Shown here: positions 1-5,378 of the stretch, piece after piece
Layout: each line of letters starts with the position of its first letter
How positions within the stretch are numbered: position 1 is the first letter of the stretch
Source of the DNA: Deltaproteobacteria bacterium GWA2_55_10
GTDB taxonomy: Bacteria > Desulfobacterota > GWC2-55-46
Length of the DNA: 21,499 nt
Direction: 5' to 3'
NCBI GenBank assembly: GCA_001797415.1
Contig: MGPL01000085.1
Location: 1,693 to 23,191 of the forward strand
The notes under the pieces: generated by a model
What the model saw: the letters and a program-made list of their open reading frames with translations, nothing else
Database searches by the model: none
Told to the model about the DNA's origin: nothing
Made by a program: the position numbers and the translations under genes

Positions 1-235
1 CCCAGCCAAGCACGAACATGGCCAGCACCAGCGCGACTGAACCGCCCAGGAAAGACAACTCCAAAGTCGGGCTTGCCTTGACCTCTGAGGAAGTGAGGCA
101 CCTCTTGCAGCTGTACCTGTATGTGAAATAGAGCATGACAACGACGATGGCAGCCGCAAGGAATATGCAGATGCCCGTAATGGTCATGAATACAAGGTCC
201 ATATCTCGTCCGAGGACTGTCGCCGCCGGGGACAT
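1..235 (-). CDS. Cytochrome c oxidase subunit II-like protein, N-terminal part (cut by window edge)
   Basis: The first 78 residues are visible. They show a short N-terminus, a membrane helix (about residues 14-34, followed by YFTYRY), a basic cytoplasmic loop, then TLELSFLGG leading into a second helix ending MFVLGW. This is the two-helix hairpin layout of subunit II, where the loop normally runs into an LE-x-x-W motif before helix 2; the usual Trp is not seen here. The Cu-A domain lies outside the window, so the assignment rests on topology and on the neighbouring oxidase genes. The start at 235 is chosen because GGAGGGTGAT, an almost perfect Shine-Dalgarno sequence, lies just upstream; a second in-frame ATG is at 202. 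The gene follows subunits I, III and IV on the same strand, after a repeat-filled gap. Confidence 0.72.
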   Translation of the reverse strand, partial: MSPAATVLGRDMDLVFMTITGICIFLAAAIVVVMLYFTYRYSCKRCLTSSEVKASPTLELSFLGGSVALVLAMFVLGW

Positions 236-247
236 TCTATATCACCC

Positions 248-399
248 TCCCCTCAGTCCCCTGCCTGTCAAGGGAGGGGACGGTTAAAAATAAAACTGCT
301 TTACCCCTCTTTTCTAAAGAGTGGGCGGGGAGATTATCCGTAGGATGCGCCATGCGCACCAATAATAATCCCCCTCAGTCCCCCTTTAGAAAAGGGGGA
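248..399. repeat. Three C-rich/G-rich palindromic repeat units (REP-like) between oxidase genes
   Basis: Three related units fill the gap between subunits IV and II: about 248-281, 304-330 and 370-399. Units 1 and 3 share CCCCTCAGTCCCC. Unit 3 contains a perfect hairpin, TCCCCCTTT (379-387), loop AGA, AAAGGGGGA (391-399). The hairpin is not followed by a T run on the minus strand, so it is not a classic terminator. It could stabilise mRNA ends or lower expression of the downstream gene. The rest of the gap (331-369) shows nothing recognisable. Confidence 0.6.
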
Positions 400-405
400 A
401 ACTAT

Positions 406-708
406 TCATAGCGGCCTGTACGCCACATCCTCATATACCAGCCACGCCAATATAATAACCGTTCCGAGGACGACCAGGAGTATCCATTTGAAGAAAGGTC
501 TCTCGTACTTGAGGTGCATGAAATAATCGACCACGAGAAATGCCTTTATCGACGCTATGAGAAATGGCGCGATTATGCTGAAAGTGCCGAAGCCTATCCC
601 TGATATCTTGACGGTAAGCCAGGTGAGGCCGATGAGGCTGACCCAGACCATGACAAGGGTAGTGTACCGGGCTATATAATGTTTTTCGCCGTTCTCGTAC
701 ATATTCAC
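406..708 (-). CDS. Cytochrome c oxidase subunit IV (prokaryotic COX4/CyoD-like)
   Basis: A 100-residue protein with three membrane helices (about 16-36, 43-63 and 74-94). The line KAFLVVDYFMHLKYE between helices 2 and 3 is the signature of the prokaryotic COX4 family, small accessory subunits of heme-copper oxidases. Length is normal for the family. The start is either GTG at 708, which overlaps the TGA stop of subunit III, or ATG at 702; both give nearly the same protein. Tight overlap with subunit III points to translational coupling. It is the last gene of the SCO-I-III-IV block before the repeat gap. Confidence 0.88.
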   Translation of the reverse strand: MNMYENGEKHYIARYTTLVMVWVSLIGLTWLTVKISGIGFGTFSIIAPFLIASIKAFLVVDYFMHLKYERPFFKWILLVVLGTVIILAWLVYEDVAYRPL

Positions 709-1319
709 CTGACCAGGTAGAAAATGGGGAACAGGTATATCCAGACGACATCGACCAGATGCCAGTAAAGCCCTGCGTTCTCAAGCCTGACATGGTCAGC
801 CGCGCTCACCTTTTTTTTCAAGACCATGAAGGCCAGCACGCCGATTGCCGTTATGCCTGCCAGCACATGAAGCCCGTGCAGGCCCGTAAGGAAGAAGTAA
901 AGGCCGTAGAAGACGCCCTGCCCCGGAGGGCCCCCGGCAAGGGCCTCACCGCCGGGGTACATTCCGTGAGAGAACTTCTCCGTCCATTCGAAGTATTTGT
1001 TTATGAGAAAGACAACGCCGAGAACGAATGTTGCAGCGAGCATCCAGAGGGAAAGCTTCGTCCTGTCCCTCTGCAAGGCCGATATGGAGACGGCCATAGT
1101 GAGACTGCTCGTAAGGAGTATCGCCGTGTTGATGGAGCCTATGGCCAGGTCAAGCTCATGGCTCGATGCGGTAAAGGCCGCGTGGTACCTGAACCTGTAT
1201 ATGGTGTACAGCAGCACCGGGCCGAAGAAGAGGAAGAACTCTGTGAAGAGGAAGAGCCACATGCCTATCTTCGCGCCGGTGTAGTCCTTGTGCGCAGTAT
1301 GTTCGATGCCGTAGCTCAT
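705..1319 (-). CDS. Cytochrome c oxidase subunit III
   Basis: A 204-residue polytopic protein of the short, five-helix bacterial type. It opens with a loop leading into MWLFLFTEFFLFFGPVLL and ends with YWHLVDVVWIYLFPIFYL, the typical last helix of subunit III with its conserved His and Asp. Subunit III stabilises the catalytic subunit and flanks its proton entry. ATG at 1319 is preferred: it shares one base with the subunit I stop (TGATG), and GGGAG lies upstream. A TTG at 1322 would add one residue. It overlaps subunits I and IV on either side, so the three are one translational unit. Confidence 0.93.
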   Translation of the reverse strand: MSYGIEHTAHKDYTGAKIGMWLFLFTEFFLFFGPVLLYTIYRFRYHAAFTASSHELDLAIGSINTAILLTSSLTMAVSISALQRDRTKLSLWMLAATFVLGVVFLINKYFEWTEKFSHGMYPGGEALAGGPPGQGVFYGLYFFLTGLHGLHVLAGITAIGVLAFMVLKKKVSAADHVRLENAGLYWHLVDVVWIYLFPIFYLVR

Positions 1320-2923
1320 CAATCAAGCTCCCGCCTGACGTTCTCGAAGTGATATGGGTTGTGCTTCACCTCTGGTATCTCCCTGAAGTTCTCCTTCGGC
1401 GGCGGCGAAGGCACCTGCCATTCGAGCGTTGCCGCGCCCCAGGGGTTCTGCGGAGCGGGCTTGCCCCTGAAGAGGCCCTTTATGAGATTCCCGAACATCA
1501 TCGCGATGCCGATCACGAGCACCCACGAGCCAAAAATGGAGAGGTACTGCAGATTCGCGTACTGGGGCAGGTAGTCGAAATACCTCCTGGGCATGCCCTC
1601 GTAGCCGAGCACGAACATGGGCAGAAAAAGCAGGTTGAATCCGATGAAAAAAATAAGCAGAGACCAGTTCGCGAACCGCCTGTTGTACATCCTGCCGAAT
1701 ACCTTTGGGAACCAGTAGTGGAGCGCCGCGAAAAATCCGAGCGCGGCTGCCCCGAACTTTATGTAATGGAAATGGGCCACCACAAAATATGTATCGTGCA
1801 GGTGTATATTGATCGAGAGCGCGCCGAGTATGACCCCGGTGAGCCCGCCGACCGCGAACATGTATATGAAGGCGAGGACAAAATAGAACGGCGTGTCGAC
1901 CACAATCGACCCCTTATACATGGTGCCGACGAAGTTATAGACCTTGACCGCGCTCGGGATGGCGACAAGGAAGGTGAAGAGCGAGAAGATCACCCCTGCC
2001 GTGTAGCTGTAGCCGCTCACGAACATGTGGTGCCCCCAGACAAGCGAACCAAGCGCGGCTATCCCGATGCTCGAATAGGCGATGGCCTTGTAGCCGAATA
2101 CTGTTTTTCTGGAGAATACCGGGATAATCTCGGCAATGACGCCGAGCGAAGGCAGTATCATGACATAGACGGCAGGATGCGAGTATATCCAGAAGAGGTG
2201 CTGATAGAGTATGGGGTCGCCGCCTTTAGCAGGGTCGAACACTCCTATCCCGAAGAACCTCTCTGCGATTATCATGAGGAGATTAACGCCGAGTATTGGC
2301 GTTGCGATTACCAGTATCCAGGCTGTTGCGTAGATGGCCCAGACGAATAGCGGGAGCCTGTGCCAGGTCATGCCCGGCGCGCGGAGCCTGTGTACGGTCG
2401 TTACCATGTTGATGCCGGTGAGTATCGAAGAGAGGCCGAGCACGAATACGGCGAATACCGCGAGCGCCACATACTGGCCGCTTATGAGGCTGTACGGCGC
2501 ATAGAAGGTCCAGCCCGTGTCAGCAGGACCAAGTATAAGCGTAGTTATGGCCAGGATGGTCCCTGCCACGAATATCCACCACGAAAGGAGGTTGAGCCGC
2601 GGGAAGGCGACATCCCTCGCGCCTATCATTATGGGGAGCATGAAATTGCCGAAGACGCTCGTCGTAACGGGGATTATGAAGATGAAGAGCATTATTACGC
2701 CGTGGAGCGTGAACAGGGAATTATAGGTCTGGGCCTCCATGATGGTGGGGCCGCGAGTGATGAGCTCGAGCCTCATCAGGAATCCGAGCGTGACCCCGAC
2801 GAAGAAGAGGCTCATTATGACCGCGAGATAGAGAAGACCTATCCTCTTGTGGTCTGTCGAGAATATCCATGAGGCGAGCTTGGACCCCGGCCCGCTCTCG
2901 AGATAGCTCTCCCGTATGGACAT
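1319..2923 (-). CDS. Cytochrome c oxidase subunit I, heme-copper oxidase A2 type
   Basis: A 534-residue, 12-helix catalytic subunit that reduces O2 to water and pumps protons across the inner membrane. All metal ligands are visible: His74 and His386 for the low-spin heme, His384 for the high-spin heme, and His249, His298 and His299 for Cu-B. Tyr253 is the residue cross-linked to His249 in this family. The K-channel Lys is Lys327 (SAVKVY). The Cu-B helix reads YSHPAVY where the A1 class reads GHPEV; the missing Glu and the YS pair define the A2 class known from Thermus and Rhodothermus. No C-terminal cytochrome c or subunit III fusion is present. It lies directly after the SCO gene and overlaps subunit III by one base. 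Confidence 0.96.
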   Translation of the reverse strand: MSIRESYLESGPGSKLASWIFSTDHKRIGLLYLAVIMSLFFVGVTLGFLMRLELITRGPTIMEAQTYNSLFTLHGVIMLFIFIIPVTTSVFGNFMLPIMIGARDVAFPRLNLLSWWIFVAGTILAITTLILGPADTGWTFYAPYSLISGQYVALAVFAVFVLGLSSILTGINMVTTVHRLRAPGMTWHRLPLFVWAIYATAWILVIATPILGVNLLMIIAERFFGIGVFDPAKGGDPILYQHLFWIYSHPAVYVMILPSLGVIAEIIPVFSRKTVFGYKAIAYSSIGIAALGSLVWGHHMFVSGYSYTAGVIFSLFTFLVAIPSAVKVYNFVGTMYKGSIVVDTPFYFVLAFIYMFAVGGLTGVILGALSINIHLHDTYFVVAHFHYIKFGAAALGFFAALHYWFPKVFGRMYNRRFANWSLLIFFIGFNLLFLPMFVLGYEGMPRRYFDYLPQYANLQYLSIFGSWVLVIGIAMMFGNLIKGLFRGKPAPQNPWGAATLEWQVPSPPPKENFREIPEVKHNPYHFENVRRELD

Positions 2924-2926
2924 GCT

Positions 2927-3685
2927 TTATTCCCTCTTGCCAGTAGCGAGCCAGATCATAAAGAAGGCCGAGAATACGAGTGTGGCGAGGCCGGCGTATT
3001 TAAGTGTCAGAAAAAAATTCTCCCTGGCCTCCGGGATTATCCTGTAGCAGAACTGAACCGCCTTTTTTATGGAGGCCGTTACTCTTCCCTCTCTGGCCTC
3101 AAGGAGGGCCATCTCGAGGTCTGCAGGGAGAACGCGGCCTCCGTAGAAATATCTTATTATCTTCCCTTCAGCGGAAAGGACGACGAGCGCGCCGGGGTGG
3201 TTGAAGCCTTCTTGAGCCCTTGCGAACTCGTAACCCGCCGCATTGGTCACGGCTTTGATGGAGTCCGGCTGGCCCACGAGGAACCTCCACGCGCCATCGG
3301 GTATCGGGCTGCCGGAGGCCTTCAGAAAATTCCTTTTCTTGTAGACGGCATCCTGCGGGGTATCCCTCTCATCGAAGCTAATGGTTATCGCGGTATAGTC
3401 CTTGCCCGGGACCGCGTCCATCCTGCCGAAGGTATCGGCCAGGTTCGCAAGATAGGTATTGCAGACGTCCCTGCACCCGAAATAGGCGAAAGAGAGCACG
3501 ACAGGCCTGTCGATCAGACCCCCCAGCGTAACGGCCTGGCCGGTCTCGTCCAGAAAGGTCTTATCAACGGGGAGCATCTCCCCTGGTCTTTCGGTTATCC
3601 CCGGCGACGCGAGCGAGCAAGCGGGAAAAATGAGCAGTAACAGGAAGAAAAGCCCTCGCCAGGGTGAGCTTGTTGGCTTTGACAT
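2927..3685 (-). CDS. SCO1/SenC/PrrC family copper chaperone with C-terminal membrane anchor
   Basis: A 252-residue protein counted from ATG 3685. An N-terminal hydrophobic stretch (11-27) exports the thioredoxin-fold domain to the periplasm. The copper motif CxxxC is at Cys71-Cys75 (GCRDVC), and the third ligand His is in FNHPGA. A final helix (about residues 223-245) would anchor the C-terminus, an extra not found in minimal SCO proteins. SCO proteins load copper into the Cu-A centre of subunit II. The gene is first in the oxidase operon, with a few bases to subunit I. The reading frame stays open to an ATG at 3739, but that codon falls at the predicted transcription start, while GGGAGGA precedes 3685, so the shorter form is preferred. 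Confidence 0.9.
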   Translation of the reverse strand: MSKPTSSPWRGLFFLLLLIFPACSLASPGITERPGEMLPVDKTFLDETGQAVTLGGLIDRPVVLSFAYFGCRDVCNTYLANLADTFGRMDAVPGKDYTAITISFDERDTPQDAVYKKRNFLKASGSPIPDGAWRFLVGQPDSIKAVTNAAGYEFARAQEGFNHPGALVVLSAEGKIIRYFYGGRVLPADLEMALLEAREGRVTASIKKAVQFCYRIIPEARENFFLTLKYAGLATLVFSAFFMIWLATGKRE

Positions 3686-3743
3686 GGTCCTCCCGGCATA
3701 TCCATTGGAGAGGCTCTGAGGCGAGTAGAAGGTACACATGCAG

Positions 3744-3771
3744 AATATATCAGGAAATCACAGGCAGTCAA
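3744..3771 (-). promoter_or_regulatory. Sigma70-like promoter of the oxidase operon
   Basis: Read on the minus strand: -35 TTGACT (3771-3766), 16-bp spacer, -10 TATATT (3749-3744). The predicted start of transcription is near 3737, giving a leader of about 50 nt before the SCO start codon at 3685. Five of six bases match the consensus in each box. Confidence 0.6.
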
Positions 3772-3844
3772 GGAGGGCTGATTCCGTCTGAAGCCGACTA
3801 CATCCAGCAGCAACCTGCCGGGTATCGATTCATAGCTCTTTTCT

Positions 3845-3933
3845 CCTTCTCCCCTCTGGGGAGAAGGTTGGGATGAGGGGATATGGTATTGAAAGCCCCC
3901 CTCACCTTTCTCCTCTCCCCCAGGGGGAGAGGA
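3845..3933. repeat. Opposed pair of REP-like hairpins (BIME-like)
   Basis: Hairpin 1 is CCTTCTCCCC (3845-3854), loop TCT, GGGGAGAAGG (3858-3867), followed by TTGGGATGAGGGG. Hairpin 2 is the near-perfect palindrome at 3911-3933 (TCCTCTCCCCC then GGGGGAGAGGA), preceded by CCCCCCTCACC. The two units face each other and their G-rich and C-rich flanks can pair as well, which is the layout of a bacterial interspersed mosaic element. It sits between the terminator of the 4021-4473 gene and the oxidase promoter. Confidence 0.65.
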
Positions 3934-3967
3934 ACTAAAGCGAGCGGGCCGGCGAGTACAGATACAC

Positions 3968-3998
3968 AAAAAAAAGGGGGGCCGCTTGGCCCCCCTTT
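3968..3998 (-). terminator. Rho-independent terminator after the 4021-4473 gene
   Basis: On the minus strand, GGGGGGCC, a 4-base loop and GGCCCCCC (3995-3976) are followed by eight or more T (3975-3968). The 8-bp all-GC stem with a T run is textbook. It lies about 25 bp past the stop codon at 4021. Confidence 0.9.
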
Positions 3999-4020
3999 CA
4001 TGCCTCAGGAGAAAAAAAAT

Positions 4021-4473
4021 CTATATGCAGCCTGTCTCAGCCCGTTCAGGGTTTGAAAGCAGGTCGACTTCGATATTGCCGCAGCCCCCGTCTTCAAGCG
4101 CGGTGAACCTCGACCTCTCCATTATGGCCTGGTATCTCTCGCTGGTGTAGCTCTCTGAAGGGGCCGGGAAGGCCTCTTCCGTGCTCTGGGTATTATGAGC
4201 CTTCGGCTCGTAGCTGTCCACGAGCATGGCCGTAAAGCTTTCAAAGGTATGTATGTTCCTGTAGCCGGTCTGAGGGGCTTCTTCTTTTACCGTTGAGACG
4301 TACTCACGGTTCTCATCGATGGCTGCTACAAAGCCGTCGTAGTTCGAGAATTGAATGTCGTTATAGGCGACGACCGTGACCGGAGAGGCTAAGATACTGC
4401 ATTCGAGAGCCGCTGCCGGGGACGCGCAGGTCAACGAGATCAGTACCGCGATTATCCCTGAAATCCTTTTCAT
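4021..4473 (-). CDS. Secreted protein of unknown function
   Basis: A 150-residue protein I do not recognise. Residues 1-22 are a clear signal peptide (basic MKR, hydrophobic core, cleavage after SPAAA). The mature part is hydrophilic, acidic and rich in Tyr, Ser and Glu, with three cysteines: one near the new N-terminus (LEC) and two near the C-terminus (GGCG and the penultimate GCI). No domain, repeat or catalytic motif is evident. The start is supported by AAGGAGG just upstream. The gene stands alone: it has its own sigma70-like promoter (4552-4579) and a strong terminator (3968-3998). A periplasmic or surface location is inferred from the signal peptide only. Confidence 0.8.
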   Translation of the reverse strand: MKRISGIIAVLISLTCASPAAALECSILASPVTVVAYNDIQFSNYDGFVAAIDENREYVSTVKEEAPQTGYRNIHTFESFTAMLVDSYEPKAHNTQSTEEAFPAPSESYTSERYQAIMERSRFTALEDGGCGNIEVDLLSNPERAETGCI

Positions 4474-4551
4474 GCTGCCTCCTTACGACGAATGCGTTGC
4501 GAACCTCAGTTTGATCAGCTCCTGAGCGAAAGACCAGTGGGAGGAGTTTAT

Positions 4552-4579
4552 GTTATAAAAATCGGGGCGCACCTGTCAA
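4552..4579 (-). promoter_or_regulatory. Sigma70-like promoter of the secreted-protein gene
   Basis: On the minus strand: -35 TTGACA (4579-4574), 16-bp spacer, -10 TATAAC (4557-4552). The -35 is a perfect match and the -10 matches five of six bases. Predicted leader is about 70 nt before the ATG at 4473. Confidence 0.65.
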
Positions 4580-4717
4580 GACACAAGGAGTGAAAATAAT
4601 GTAACAATCGGCACTCCAAAACAGGCACTGCCATAAATAAAAAAGATTGCAAATTCAGGGTATTGGGCGATTTCCGGGAGAATTAAATCGGGGGCGGGGC
4701 TCAAATCCGGATACATA

Positions 4718-4918
4718 AAAAAAGCCGGGCCGTTCGAGGGCTTTCCAGCTTGAAAGGAGAGCTTTTCTTGAGTCTCGTTAGGAAATCAAGCTGCCCTGAT
4801 AAGAGGACGAACGGCGTGGAGCCATCCGATGCATTTCTTGCGGGGATTGAACATTATGCGCGGGGAACAACCAATGAGGATTATTGGATATGAAAAAAGG
4901 AAAGCCCTCGAAGCCCGT
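4718..4918 (-). ncRNA. Candidate structured small RNA or inverted-repeat element (about 190 bp)
   Basis: Bases 4726-4746 and 4899-4917 pair: 14 bp (TTCGAGGGCTTTCC with its complement), a 2-base bulge, then 5 bp (CGGGC with GCCCG). On the minus strand a -10-like TATAGT lies just before the 5' arm, and the 3' arm runs into a seven-T tract (4723-4717), as at a terminator. A transcript of roughly 195 nt closed end-to-end by a long stem resembles 6S RNA in size and shape, but I could not match the 6S central bubble. A MITE-like element is the other reading; I see no convincing target duplication. The plus strand carries a possible small ORF inside. Confidence 0.35.
4768..4893 (+). CDS. Possible small protein (41 residues), TTG start
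   Basis: A short frame starting at TTG 4768 with a good Shine-Dalgarno (AAGGAGAG) seven bases upstream. The product is hydrophilic, with the more patterned part near the end (DAFLAGIEHYARGTTNEDYW). A second tiny frame (4890-4979, 29 residues, strongly basic) begins at an ATG overlapping this stop as ATGA. I recognise neither. Both lie in or at the edge of the inverted-repeat element, and a third frame here is also open, so chance is possible. Support is the ribosome site and the ATGA overlap only. Confidence 0.25.
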   Translation: MSLVRKSSCPDKRTNGVEPSDAFLAGIEHYARGTTNEDYWI

Positions 4919-5003
4919 AACTATAAAGACAAGTAGAACACAGAACCGCCGAATGTCAATTGCGCGGGTTTATTTTTGAGGCGGCAGGTGATAAAATATT
5001 TTT

Positions 5004-5279
5004 ATGGCTGAATGCTTCCATTGCAAGAAGACGATAGAGGGCGGTTATCGCCCCGGCAGAGGCGAGGGCTGCCCTTCGTGCGGCTCTGACCTCAAGGTCT
5101 GCCTCAACTGCAGGTTCTTTGACAAGGCTGCATATAACGAATGCCGCGAGAGCTCGGCAGAGAGGGTCGTTAACAAGGACAAGGCAAACTTCTGCGAGTT
5201 CTTCGAATTCGGCGAGAGGAGCGGGAACCCAAGCGCCGATGACCCGCTGAAGAAGCTCAAGGACCTCTTTAAATCATAG
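5004..5279 (+). CDS. Small cysteine-rich protein, probably zinc-binding
   Basis: A 91-residue soluble protein with eight cysteines: pairs at Cys4-Cys7, Cys23-Cys26 and Cys33-Cys36, then Cys47 and Cys64. The first two pairs form a CxxC...CPSCG ribbon; the last four could hold a second metal. The tail (about 68-91) is polar and lysine-rich. I recall uncharacterised homologues in deltaproteobacteria-like genomes but no function. The ribosome site is odd: AGGTGAT matches the anti-SD well but sits about 11 bases from the ATG. The P-type ATPase follows 99 bp downstream on the same strand but appears to have its own promoter. Confidence 0.82.
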   Translation: MAECFHCKKTIEGGYRPGRGEGCPSCGSDLKVCLNCRFFDKAAYNECRESSAERVVNKDKANFCEFFEFGERSGNPSADDPLKKLKDLFKS

Positions 5280-5307
5280 CCTTTCATTACCGCAATACGA
5301 CAAGCCC

Positions 5308-5335
5308 TTCATATAACGGTCAAAAAGGATATAAT
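5308..5335 (+). promoter_or_regulatory. Sigma70-like promoter of the P-type ATPase gene
   Basis: -35 TTCATA (5308-5313), 16-bp spacer, perfect -10 TATAAT (5330-5335). Transcription would start near 5342, leaving about 37 nt before the ATG at 5379. Confidence 0.55.
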
Positions 5336-5378
5336 AGGGTTGCCGTAAAAATCCTGATTACTTTCCGTCCGCGCCCCA

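Noticed and set aside
370..405. Hairpin at 379-399 as terminator of the oxidase operon
   Set aside because: The stem is perfect, but the minus strand continues with ACTGAGGGGG rather than a T run, and it belongs to a repeat family.
1349..2350. Long open frame on the plus strand antisense to cytochrome oxidase subunit I (333 codons)
   Set aside because: It mirrors a gene whose codons favour G/C third positions; the product is rich in charged residues without any fold signature, and subunit I is beyond doubt.
3686..3739. Longer form of the SCO protein starting at 3739
   Set aside because: The predicted transcription start falls on that codon, and 3685 has both a ribosome site and an immediate signal peptide.
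4718..4918. 6S RNA as a firm call for the inverted-repeat element
   Set aside because: Length and end closure fit, but the conserved central-bubble sequences could not be found by eye.
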